A stretch of DNA of 64,000 nt from CAWINX01 sp963702055. Its GTDB lineage: Bacteria > Actinomycetota > Thermoleophilia > Solirubrobacterales > 70-9. A program made the translations under genes and the position numbers. Shown here one piece after another: positions 55,369 through 62,366 of the stretch. The notes under the pieces were generated by a model. That model was not told where the DNA came from and did not search any database. It worked only from the letters and a program-made list of their open reading frames with translations. The DNA lies in the NCBI GenBank assembly GCA_963702055.1, contig OY969702.1, positions 558,001 to 622,000 of the forward strand, given 5' to 3'. Position 1 is the stretch's first letter, and each line of letters starts with the position of its first letter.

Positions 55369-55580
55369 TGCCGCGCCGCATCTCAACACCCGATCCGGGT
55401 CTGACTGCCGAGGCCGACCTGACCCGTCGCCACCGACTCGCACAGCGCACCCTGCTCGAAAGCGTGTCACTCGACAGTCCGCTGTATGAGCGCCACCTAG
55501 CCCGGCTCGCCAAGGCGGGCGATGATCCTGCCGAACGGCTCGCCTGTTACGAGGGGACTCTGCGCGAGGCGGAACTGTGA
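55368..55580 (+). CDS. hypothetical element protein (70 aa), MPRRI family copy 2
   Basis: Not recognised. N-terminus resembles the preceding gene; the remainder is a helical RRHRLAQRTLLESVSLDSPLYERHLARLAKAGDDP segment. Ends in a GTGA overlap with a 31-codon frame. Confidence 0.5.
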   Translation: MPRRISTPDPGLTAEADLTRRHRLAQRTLLESVSLDSPLYERHLARLAKAGDDPAERLACYEGTLREAEL

Positions 55581-55672
55581 CTACCACCCGGGTACCCTCC
55601 AAGCCCTCACGCGGGACCGGGGAGGTCAGCGGTCGCGCGCGCAGGAGGCCAAGACCACCAGGGGGCATCTAA
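55577..55672 (+). CDS. mini-ORF (31 aa), possible gene remnant
   Basis: GTG overlapping the previous stop opens MTTTRVPSKPSRGTGEVSGR followed by an Arg/Pro-rich end and TAA at 55670-55672. Could be a tiny gene or the 5' stub of a deleted gene (the place where a large terminase gene usually begins). The next 94 nt to 55766 show nothing I can support. Confidence 0.25.
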   Translation: MTTTRVPSKPSRGTGEVSGRARRRPRPPGGI

Positions 55673-55766
55673 GTTGGCATCGCTCAGTGTGACTCACAGA
55701 GCCAAAAGGGGAACGCAAACCTCCCTGTACTGCTCGGCTCGATTCGAGAACGGGCAGGCCGAGCAA

Positions 55767-56021
55767 TCAGCCGCTTGTGCCAAACGGTTCGGCAATGCCC
55801 ACATCGCACTCGCTGCCGACTATCTCGCGTATCCGCGTCTCAGCGGCGTTGGCGCTTTCGGCGTCGAAGATCGGTGTCATCTTGGGGCTGACCGACCAGC
55901 TCTCGGGGCTCGAAACGAATCCAGCGAATGCAGGGCCAATCTTCGGGATGCCTGCGGCATCGAGCGCCCTGCTCGTCTCCTCCGGGGTTTCGCTGACGAC
56001 TAGAACCTTGAAGAGGGGCAT
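55767..56021 (-). CDS. hypothetical element protein on the opposite strand (84 aa)
   Basis: Not recognised. MPLFKVLVVSETPEETSRAL and DAAGIPKIGPAFAGFVSSPE read like a compact alpha/beta protein, more natural than the overlapping plus-strand frame 55674-56003. Similar small proteins starting with a beta strand and TPEEA occur in phage genomes, by recollection only. It runs against the flanking genes. Confidence 0.4.
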   Translation of the reverse strand: MPLFKVLVVSETPEETSRALDAAGIPKIGPAFAGFVSSPESWSVSPKMTPIFDAESANAAETRIREIVGSECDVGIAEPFGTSG

Positions 56022-56207
56022 CACGGTGACCGTATCAAGCCCTCTTGACCAATGACCGCAACGGCCTATAGAGTCGCGTCGACCATAGAAGTGGGGCCGC
56101 GCTGGTGGAACAGCCGGCCCCGTGGCATCCGGTTCAGTTGTCCTAGACCGGATGCGCGGGGAAGGTTATTCGCCCGTTCGGTTCCTCGACACGAGGAGGA
56201 CGCAGCG

Positions 56208-56396
56208 ATGGGCGAAGCGGAAGCAGAAATACTGCATGACGTACTGGCGGCTACGAGCCAAGCCGCTAGGAAGCTCGACGCTTCTTCCCCTTGGGGCACT
56301 GCAATGCAGGAGATTTCGACTGAGATTTCTGGCTCGCTTGGCCGATGGCGACTGAGATTGGTCGACCCGCTCCACAAGGAGGGGAAGGGCGAATGA
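56208..56396 (+). CDS. hypothetical element protein (62 aa)
   Basis: Not recognised. Helical protein (AEAEILHDVLAATSQAARKL) with a basic C-terminus. GAGGAGG upstream of ATG 56208 supports this start over the upstream in-frame ATG at 56052. Overlaps the HTH gene by 4 nt (ATGA). Confidence 0.5.
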   Translation: MGEAEAEILHDVLAATSQAARKLDASSPWGTAMQEISTEISGSLGRWRLRLVDPLHKEGKGE

Positions 56397-56617
56397 CCGA
56401 CCTTGCCGAGCAGGGCCAGCTCTTCGCCGGGGAAAGCCCACTCATGCGACTCCGACAGATCAGGGACATGCTCACGCGAGTCGAGCCGCTGATTTTGGAG
56501 CGGAACCGATTGATCCTCCAGGCCATCGAGCGGGGTTACTCAGAGCGAAAGATTGCCCCCGCTGCGGGGTTATCGCAAGGGCGAGTGCACCAAATCAAGG
56601 CGGAAGACCATGACTGA
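56393..56617 (+). CDS. small HTH DNA-binding protein, copy 1
   Basis: 74 aa. The second half, RLILQAIERGYSERKIAPAAGLSQGRVHQI, is a helix-turn-helix like sigma region 4 or small phage regulators. Likely a regulator or excision/replication accessory factor of the element. A second, related copy follows immediately. Confidence 0.6.
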   Translation: MTDLAEQGQLFAGESPLMRLRQIRDMLTRVEPLILERNRLILQAIERGYSERKIAPAAGLSQGRVHQIKAEDHD

Positions 56618-56826
56618 ATCCACCGGAAGTCCATTGCCAGAACTCCGCGCCATCCGCGATGAGGAGCGCAGGGTCAAGGTGAAAGATGCCCGAGCGAGAC
56701 AGGCTGATTCGCAGGGCAGCGGAGAGTGGCTACACCCAGGAGCAGATCGCGATGGCAGCCGGACGTTCTCAAAGCGGCGTCCAGCGAATCATTCACGCAG
56801 ATGAGGGAGCCCGATGGCAACGCTGA
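56610..56826 (+). pseudogene. small HTH protein, copy 2, with +1 frameshift
   Basis: ATG 56610 opens MTESTGSPLPELRAIRDEERRVKVK, similar to copy 1 (SPLMRLRQIRDMLTRVEP). The HTH half continues in the +1 frame from ATG 56686: MPERDRLIRRAAESGYTQEQ, then IAMAAGRSQSGVQRII. Skipping the single G at 56685 joins them with no gap against copy 1 (RVEPLILERNRLI aligned to RVKVKMPERDRLI). Either an indel has split the gene, the HTH part is made alone from ATG 56686, or +1 frameshifting is used. Confidence 0.55.
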
Positions 56827-56984
56827 CCAAGACCTCGACGCCGGGACCGGCGACACTCGCGCGCCGCGTTAAGGCCGCTCGCGACATGTATCCGAGCGCC
56901 CAGATTCGGGTCCGCCGGGGGCGCGTCGTCGCCGTGCAGGGCGACGTGATTCACCTCATTTCCTTCAAGGGCAAAAAGCTGTGA
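56814..56984 (+). CDS. hypothetical small basic protein (56 aa)
   Basis: Not recognised. Reads MATLTKTSTPGPATLARRVK, AARDMYPSAQIRVRRGRVVA and VQGDVIHLISFKGKKL, with natural composition and strongly basic. ATG overlaps the end of the preceding HTH frame by 13 nt. Possibly nucleic-acid binding. The following 230 nt (56985-57214) contain TATAAA at 57012-57017 and TTGCAG at 56986-56991, a weak promoter candidate for the downstream genes. Confidence 0.45.
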   Translation: MATLTKTSTPGPATLARRVKAARDMYPSAQIRVRRGRVVAVQGDVIHLISFKGKKL

Positions 56985-57214
56985 TTTGCAGGGGAATAAT
57001 TTCTGTGACCCTATAAAGGGAGACCCCCTCTCTCCCTCCTAGATGGCCGGGGTACTTGTGTCCCTGCCCGCTGATCGGCGTACCTGGCGGCCGCCGATTC
57101 GGCGTTCCCGAAAGCGGCAGGCTGGCTCCCCAACGCGGAGCCGGCCTGCGCTCGGGAAAACGTGTCCTAGCCGCCGCCTATGGTTTCGACCACTCCACAC
57201 AAAGGATTCCGCCA

Positions 57215-57865
57215 GTGCCGCCAGCCTCGATCTTCTCCAGCCTTACGAAGTTCTCAGGACGCATCCTCGCCGGGGTATGTCTGTTGCCGCTCGTCCCTCT
57301 CATGCTGCTTCTGACGGTCGCCCTGAAGGTCGCCTCTCGGGATCGGCGGGCCTTCTACTTCGCCTCTGGCTTGGATGCCGATGGCGCGTCTTCCAGTTTG
57401 ATGATCTTCCGCGCTTTCGAGATCCCGGACACAAGGGGCTGGCGTCGCTTGCTGGGTGGCTTTGTTTTGCGATCCGGCATTGAGGCGCTGCCGATGCTCA
57501 TGAGCGTGGCGGAGGGAAGTGCCACGCCCTCGACGGCATTGGCACAGAGCGCCGCTTTGAGGGACCTGCGCCGCCGTGAGCGTGACGAAGCGGCCAGAAG
57601 AGACTTCATTGAGGCACACACCTTTTCCCTCGCCCCCCATGCGCCCAGCTTCGCGGCGAGGTTGGGCAAGCGTCCGGGTAACACAAGGCAACGTGGGCGA
57701 ACACGCGCTCCCCGTTCCACCGGGTGCCGTACTCGCGGCTCTCGCCGGGTCACAAATAGCCGCTCTGCCGGCGGAGGCGACGACCCCGACTTACCCGGCC
57801 CCGGTGACGGGGCTGGTCACCCCGATGTAGGAATAGGTCTCACACCCGCGAGGGCCGGGCGATGA
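57215..57865 (+). CDS. membrane protein resembling a degenerate bacterial sugar transferase
   Basis: 216 aa from GTG 57215 (AAAGGA 8 nt upstream). One membrane segment (GRILAGVCLLPLVPLMLLLTVALKV) is followed by AFYFASGLDADGASSSLMIFRAFE and GWRRLLGGFVLRSGIEALPMLMSVAEGS. The order and spacing recall PF02397 initiating sugar transferases (RVGxDGxxFxxxKFRTM, LDELPQLxNVLxGxM), but key acidic residues are altered. After about residue 145 the frame becomes Arg-rich, while another frame (to 57830) reads more naturally, so a frameshift near 57650 is possible; the ATGA overlap with the next gene supports the given end. Confidence 0.4.
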   Translation: MPPASIFSSLTKFSGRILAGVCLLPLVPLMLLLTVALKVASRDRRAFYFASGLDADGASSSLMIFRAFEIPDTRGWRRLLGGFVLRSGIEALPMLMSVAEGSATPSTALAQSAALRDLRRRERDEAARRDFIEAHTFSLAPHAPSFAARLGKRPGNTRQRGRTRAPRSTGCRTRGSRRVTNSRSAGGGDDPDLPGPGDGAGHPDVGIGLTPARAGR

Positions 57866-59064
57866 CCCCGCTGCGCGTCATCCTCACGTGCAAGGCCCCC
57901 GGCTGCGAGAACGAAGTCACCCGCAACGCGGGTTCCCGTGGCCGCCCGCCCGAATACTGCGGGAGCCCGGATTGCGAACAGCACCGCCCCGCCGACCGCA
58001 AGGCGACCGAACGCGCACGCGCATACAACGCCTTCACGCGCATCGAGCTGGAACTGGTCGGCCCGAGCAAGCGACGGACCAGCGAGAAGGTCGATGATGA
58101 GGACTTCCGCTGGGACGCTCGCGGCGGCGGCACCTGCTGGGACGCTGTCGCGTCGGCCTGGCGGCCAAGCGGCGAAGGACGGGGGTTTGTCTTCCACGCG
58201 GCCTCCCATGGCCCAGAGATCCTCGCCAGATGTGCCTTCGACATGCGGGAAGAGAAGGATCTGACGGACGAGGAAAGAGAACAATTTAAGCGAGAGAGCA
58301 AAGAATTGGGCTGGCAGGGCGGGTGGCATGAAACCGACCGGCTCATGCAGGAGATAGAGCGACGCGTCAGATCGGTGATCCACCGCTCGGCCAGTACGCC
58401 TTGCGGATCATTGCGAGCACCGCGTCGCGCCCCCGGCTGGAAGCCGGGCAGAGGCCGCTCGATCATCCAGATCGATGGGCCTTCGACATCGGGCGACCTG
58501 TGGATTCAGGGCCGGGAGGACGAGGCCCTGGAAAAGGCCGAAGCCGCCCGGACCCGCGAACTGGCGCGCTGCGATGCCCTTCCGACTGGATATGGGAACA
58601 GCGGCACGTTCTGGCGTTTCGAGGCGAAGCCGCCCGAGACGAGGACGGGGACGGTTCGCTCGCCGTACACGGTGAAACGGATGCACCCGGCGGCGCTTAA
58701 GGCGCAGGAGGCGCACGAGGCGGAGCTGGCGAGTCTTCCGGATGACGAGCCCTGGCAGCCGGAGCAAGCGCCCAAAGACGCGGAGGGCAGGGCTCGATAT
58801 CCAGTCCTGCGCTCAGCCCCTGCGCCTCTACCTGAAGGCCCATTCCGCAAGGTGGATCTGCGCGACGACGGGGGCTTCACGACCGACCAGCAGCAATGTG
58901 AAGCACTACTCGAAGACAACCGAGGTTTCCACATGGCGGCGACCCGAACGCCTTCTCAAGGGAAAGACGATTCGGCGGTCATCCGCGCCATCGAGAGGGC
59001 TGTTTGCCGCGCCATCGACCATGCGGCGACGATGCCCTACATCGAGTTGGAGATGGCGGCATGA
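57862..59064 (+). CDS. hypothetical element protein (400 aa) with N-terminal Cys cluster
   Basis: Not recognised; the largest unknown in the element. The N-terminus LTCKAPGCENEVTRN and PEYCGSPDCEQHRP holds four Cys and a His that could bind zinc. The middle is rich in charged helices (DLTDEEREQFKRESKELGW, ETDRLMQEIERRVRSV); the C-terminus ends AVIRAIERAVCRAIDHAATMPYIELEMAA. Position before the integrase is where replication/primase genes often lie in such elements, but no primase or helicase motif is visible. Confidence 0.6.
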   Translation: MTPLRVILTCKAPGCENEVTRNAGSRGRPPEYCGSPDCEQHRPADRKATERARAYNAFTRIELELVGPSKRRTSEKVDDEDFRWDARGGGTCWDAVASAWRPSGEGRGFVFHAASHGPEILARCAFDMREEKDLTDEEREQFKRESKELGWQGGWHETDRLMQEIERRVRSVIHRSASTPCGSLRAPRRAPGWKPGRGRSIIQIDGPSTSGDLWIQGREDEALEKAEAARTRELARCDALPTGYGNSGTFWRFEAKPPETRTGTVRSPYTVKRMHPAALKAQEAHEAELASLPDDEPWQPEQAPKDAEGRARYPVLRSAPAPLPEGPFRKVDLRDDGGFTTDQQQCEALLEDNRGFHMAATRTPSQGKDDSAVIRAIERAVCRAIDHAATMPYIELEMAA

Positions 59065-59126
59065 GCGGCCAGCGCCCAATGCCAGAGAGTGCCCGTCGCT
59101 CCGGCCTAGACACCCTACGCGCCGTC

Positions 59127-60620
59127 CTACGGCGTCGTAACCCCGGCTTCGACATCGTCTTCGAAGTCGAAGGAGCGGATCTCGTTGACGACGCGGCGAC
59201 GGGGGAGGTCGGCCGGCGCTTGACCGCGCCACAGGATGCGCGCGCGGCTTTCGATCGGATCGACGTTGCGCCCGCGCCCACGGGAGCGCCGGACGAAGAC
59301 GCAGTCGATGAAACCGCCAAGAACCTCCCGGCGCTCATCGGTGAGTAGAGCAAGGTACGCCTCGCGCGTCAGCCCTTCGCGGACCACACCGACGCGCTGG
59401 TCAAGCTGGTCGAGTTCCTGCTCCAGATCGCGTACTGAGGCGAGGTAGTCATCGAGCCAGTCATGCCACGCGTCACCGAGCTTCCGGCGCGCCTCACGGT
59501 CCCGGCGAAAGCCTTCAAGGTCTTCGCGCGCCTGCGCTAACTGCTCGACCACCCGATCGCGTTCCTGCGAGTCGGGAACCACCTTCATCATCCCGTCGAT
59601 CTCAGCGAGCACCCGCGATTCGACGTAGTCCTCGATCGTGTCGGTCAGGATCATCGCCGGGGAAGGGCATCGGCCGCTGGCGTGTTTGGAGCGGCACCGG
59701 TAGAGCCGCTCCCGCTGCGGGCCTCGACCAAGGGAAAGGGCATAGCGGCACCCGGCACAGCGGATCAGCCCCGATAGGAGGGGAGGGGGCTTGCCAGTCT
59801 TGCCGCCTCGCGCAATACGCGGGTCCATCTGGGCCGACTTCCACTCAGCTTCTGTCACGAGGGCAGGATGCGCCTCCCGGTTGACGATCGGGCCTCGACC
59901 GTCGATGTCCTGGTCAACGTACCGCGACGCTTCGCCAACGTATACGCGCTTCACACAGAGCCGCTGAACCGACTGCCCCGTCCAATCTGTTCCTTCTGAT
60001 TTCGGCGCGACCTGATTCAAGTGGTCGGCCAGTGAGCCCCACGACTCGCCCTCGCCGCGTCGGCGGAATACTTCGCCAACGACCGGTGCTTGGCCGTTCG
60101 GGACCAAGCGCCCGTCTGTGCCCCGGTCATAGCCAAGGAAGCCGTTAGGGCTGATGTGAATGCCCCGTTCGACGGCGCTCCGCTGCGCCGTGGCCCACGA
60201 TTCCTTGAGGGCGTCGCGGGTGAACTGCGCGAAGCTGAACAAGGTGTGCAAGAAGACTTTCCCGGCAGGGGTTGCGTAGTCAAGCTCGGGCTCGGTTGTC
60301 GATGCCAGTACGGCACCGTGTTGGCCCAGCTCGACCATCGTCACTACCGCTCCGAGCAGACTGCGGGCGAAGCGGTCTAGTTTGAAGACGACGATCCCGC
60401 CCGACTTTCCGGCGCGGACCTTGTCCATGATCGAGTTGAAGACCGGGCGGTCCATCGTGCCGCCGCTGACGTTCAGCTCGTGGGCCTCGATGACGACCTG
60501 GACGCCAGCACGCTGCGCCCAGTCCTTAATCGCTTGCTCTTGAACGTCGGGGGAGATGAAGCCCTCTCCCGAGCGGCTGCCCACTCGGGAGACTCGGACG
60601 TAGCCTGAAAGCGGAAGCAT
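59127..60620 (-). CDS. large serine recombinase (phage integrase)
   Basis: 497 aa. Resolvase-type catalytic domain with nucleophile Ser11 in GYVRVSRVGSRSGEG, the DVQEQAIKDWAQRAG segment and active-site arginines in VFKLDRFARSLLGAV. The recombinase domain follows (about 150-290), then a zinc ribbon IRCAGCRYALSLG...YRCRSKHASGRCPSP, a coiled coil (about 350-420) and a C-terminal FIDCVFVRRSRGRGRN / RILWRGQAPADLP. Its start is 41 nt from the attR core, the usual place. It should catalyse attP x attB integration into dinB; an excision factor is not identified. Confidence 0.95.
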   Translation of the reverse strand: MLPLSGYVRVSRVGSRSGEGFISPDVQEQAIKDWAQRAGVQVVIEAHELNVSGGTMDRPVFNSIMDKVRAGKSGGIVVFKLDRFARSLLGAVVTMVELGQHGAVLASTTEPELDYATPAGKVFLHTLFSFAQFTRDALKESWATAQRSAVERGIHISPNGFLGYDRGTDGRLVPNGQAPVVGEVFRRRGEGESWGSLADHLNQVAPKSEGTDWTGQSVQRLCVKRVYVGEASRYVDQDIDGRGPIVNREAHPALVTEAEWKSAQMDPRIARGGKTGKPPPLLSGLIRCAGCRYALSLGRGPQRERLYRCRSKHASGRCPSPAMILTDTIEDYVESRVLAEIDGMMKVVPDSQERDRVVEQLAQAREDLEGFRRDREARRKLGDAWHDWLDDYLASVRDLEQELDQLDQRVGVVREGLTREAYLALLTDERREVLGGFIDCVFVRRSRGRGRNVDPIESRARILWRGQAPADLPRRRVVNEIRSFDFEDDVEAGVTTP

Positions 60621-60644
60621 GTCGGGAGAGGCTATACCCGACAG

Positions 60645-60671
60645 CTACGTATTGTCAAACACGTCCATGTC
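60645..60671. other. attR: right attachment site
   Basis: Element half-arm CTACGTATTG (60645-60654) and core CGTCCATGTC (60662-60671). Joined to the attL arm CAATGCGTAG, the two arms form an inverted repeat (9 of 10 positions) around the core, as in serine-integrase attP sites. Confidence 0.8.
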
Positions 60672-60701
60672 GAGGTGGGCGATCGTGCGCTTGGCTGCCA
60701 T
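60645..60701 (-). pseudogene. dinB: stranded native 5' end of dinB
   Basis: ATG 60701 opens MAAKRTIAHLDMD, a textbook DinB N-terminus, then runs into the element (VFDNT) and stops at 60645-60647. Rejoined at the core to 51457, it would read MAAKRTIAHLDMDAFYASVE, the pre-integration gene. The host dinB promoter should lie in 60702-60782; no LexA-box-like site is obvious there. Confidence 0.9.
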
Positions 60702-60782
60702 CAGGGGCGATGGTAAGCCCGGATCGGGACAGCATCGGCAACAAGCGGCTCCGCGGAACCGCCTTGGGTAGCATCGCCCCAC

Positions 60783-61199
60783 ATGGCTGACGTGACTCAC
60801 ACGAAGATCGACGAGATGGAAGCGATCGACGGGTTTTTCGAGGGGATCAAGTTCCACAAGGCCGCCGCCGGTCTCGACATCTCCTCCTTCGGCATGGCGA
60901 TCATCGACCTGGCGCCCGAAGCGGAGGACTACCCCGAGCATGACCACTCACCTGAGGGGATCGGCGGACAGATGTTCGCCAAGCGGCCCCAGCAGCTCGG
61001 CCAGGAGGAGGTCTACATCGCCCTCAGGGGCTCGGGCACCATGGAAGCTGACGGCGAGCGATACCCGCTCGACGCTGAGCACATTGCCCGCGTCGGCCCC
61101 AAGGTCACGCGCAAGGTCACTCCCGGCCCCGACGGCATTCGCCTGCTCGTGATCGGCGCCACGCCAGGCGAGCCTTACAAAACCGGCGGCGCGCTGTAG
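60783..61199 (+). CDS. cupin-domain protein
   Basis: 138 aa, single cupin barrel. Motif 1 is YPEHDHSPEGIGGQMF leading to QEEVYIALRGSGTMEADGE, motif 2 AEHIARVGPKVTRKV. Metal ligands are probably the HDH histidines and the Glu of EEVY. Function unknown. In the uninterrupted chromosome it would be divergent from dinB with about 80 nt between starts. Confidence 0.75.
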   Translation: MADVTHTKIDEMEAIDGFFEGIKFHKAAAGLDISSFGMAIIDLAPEAEDYPEHDHSPEGIGGQMFAKRPQQLGQEEVYIALRGSGTMEADGERYPLDAEHIARVGPKVTRKVTPGPDGIRLLVIGATPGEPYKTGGAL

Positions 61200-61226
61200 C
61201 GCCGGGCGCTCCTAGACTGAGGGTCG

Positions 61227-61505
61227 ATGGCTTCCCCGGAAGCGAAGAATCTCGAGGCGATCTCCAAGGCGATCGACCAGCACAACTTGAGCTGCCCGTT
61301 TCCGGCGGCCGAGGTGCGGATGAACCCGTTCGAGGTCGAGCGGCTGGGCTGGGACCACATCCGCGGGTTGCCGGTCGTCCCCGATCCCGAAATCGGCACC
61401 GGCCGCTTCCGGATCGTCTGCTCTCGCGACGTCGACGGCGAGGAACTGGAAGAGGTCGAGGCGGTCGGGCAGGAGCTGGAGACCGCCATTCCGTTCAACA
61501 ACTGA
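61227..61505 (+). CDS. hypothetical protein (92 aa)
   Basis: Not recognised. Small acidic protein: MASPEAKNLEAISKAIDQHN, then LSCPFPAAEVRMNPFEVERLGW, then FRIVCSRDVDGEELEEVE. Natural composition and start 27 nt after the cupin gene support it as real. Ends 12 nt before the 61.5-kb palindrome. Confidence 0.65.
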   Translation: MASPEAKNLEAISKAIDQHNLSCPFPAAEVRMNPFEVERLGWDHIRGLPVVPDPEIGTGRFRIVCSRDVDGEELEEVEAVGQELETAIPFNN

Positions 61506-61517
61506 GCGCTTGCTCTC

Positions 61518-61562
61518 GGTGCAACGCCTTAACCCCCTATCTGGGGGCCTACGCGTTGCACC
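61518..61562. repeat. intergenic palindromic repeat, possible bidirectional terminator
   Basis: Outer arms GGTGCAACGC (61518-61527) and GCGTTGCACC (61553-61562); inner CCCCC (61533-61537) and GGGGG (61543-61547) around TATCT. It lies between convergent genes. Shares its left half with the copy inside hisD (21530). Confidence 0.7.
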
Positions 61563-61579
61563 GCCCGCCCGACTGCGGG

Positions 61580-62341
61580 TCAGACCTGATTCCAGAAGTC
61601 CAGCCCTAGGCCCGTGAGCCAGTTCTGCGCGTCGATGTTGAGCTGGAAGAGCTGGCCGGTCCAGATCAGGATGCCCATCACGATCAGGATCGCGCCGCCG
61701 GTGGCGACTATCGCCTGGTAGTGGCGCTTGACGACGGCGAAGGCGGTCGTCATCCGGGAGAAGGCGATCGCGGTGAGTAGGAAGGGAATCGCCAGGCCGG
61801 CCGAGTAGACCGCCAGTAGGAGGGCGCCGCGCGCGGCCGATCCCGAGAGAGAGGCGGCGGAGAGGATCGCTCCCAGGGTCGGCCCGATGCACGGGGTCCA
61901 GGCGATTGCGAAGGCGGCGCCGGCGACGATCGGCCCACCTTTGCCGGCGCGGGCCAGCAACGCCTCGACGTGCCACTCGCGGTTCAGCCGGGTGATGAAG
62001 AGGGAGCCGACGAAGAGGACGCCCATCGCGACGATCAGCGCGCCGGAGATCTTGGTCAGCGTCTCCTTGTGGTCTTGGAGGGCGGAGCCGAGCCCGGTCG
62101 CGGTGAGGCCGAGAAGGATGAAGATCGCTGAGAAGCTCGCCACGAACAGGAGGCTGGGGCCGAGGATGCGGCGCCAGTCGGCATTCTCCAGCTCCGCCGC
62201 CGAGACGCCGCTGACCGCGGAGAGATAGCCCGGCACCAGAGGCAGGACGCAGGGGGAGAGGAAGGAGACGACGCCCGCCGCAAGCGCGGCGAGAACGCCG
62301 ACGCCCGCCGCCGGGTCGGAGTTGATGACGGCGTTGACCAC
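61580..62341 (-). CDS. CcdA/DsbD-type cytochrome c biogenesis membrane protein
   Basis: 253 aa, six membrane helices. The redox-active cysteines are in FLSPCVLPLVPGYLSAVSG and AWTPCIGPTLGAIL, the CcdA signature. It carries electrons from cytoplasmic thioredoxin across the membrane for cytochrome c maturation or disulfide reduction. No ccm/res genes are adjacent in the window. Divergent from the FUSC gene with about 25 nt between starts. Confidence 0.9.
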   Translation of the reverse strand: MVNAVINSDPAAGVGVLAALAAGVVSFLSPCVLPLVPGYLSAVSGVSAAELENADWRRILGPSLLFVASFSAIFILLGLTATGLGSALQDHKETLTKISGALIVAMGVLFVGSLFITRLNREWHVEALLARAGKGGPIVAGAAFAIAWTPCIGPTLGAILSAASLSGSAARGALLLAVYSAGLAIPFLLTAIAFSRMTTAFAVVKRHYQAIVATGGAILIVMGILIWTGQLFQLNIDAQNWLTGLGLDFWNQV

Positions 62342-62366
62342 GGGACCTCAGGTTACCCTCCGCCGG

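Larger units (their letters stand above)
51467..60671. mobile_element. 9.2-kb capsid-encoding phage-satellite-like element integrated in dinB
   Basis: Bounded by a 10-bp direct repeat (CGTCCATGTC) at 51457-51466 and 60662-60671. It carries a serine integrase next to attR, an HK97-type capsid gene, a scaffold-like gene, a small terminase-like gene, HTH genes, small unknown genes and a structured non-coding left end. I can find no large terminase, portal, prohead protease, tail or lysis gene. Size and content resemble phiRv1/phiRv2 of M. tuberculosis and the capsid-forming class of phage satellites. A decayed prophage is the alternative, but the tidy overlapping genes argue against heavy decay. 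Confidence 0.85.

Noticed and set aside
55674..56003. Plus-strand 109-codon frame in the element
   Set aside because: Its composition is uneven, and the minus-strand frame over the same bases looks much more like a real protein.
59061..59348. 95-codon frame whose ATG overlaps the stop of the 400-aa element gene
   Set aside because: Apart from the first ~20 codons it is antisense to the conserved C-terminal part of the serine integrase, which has clear family motifs. A short overlap of starts alone is not enough.
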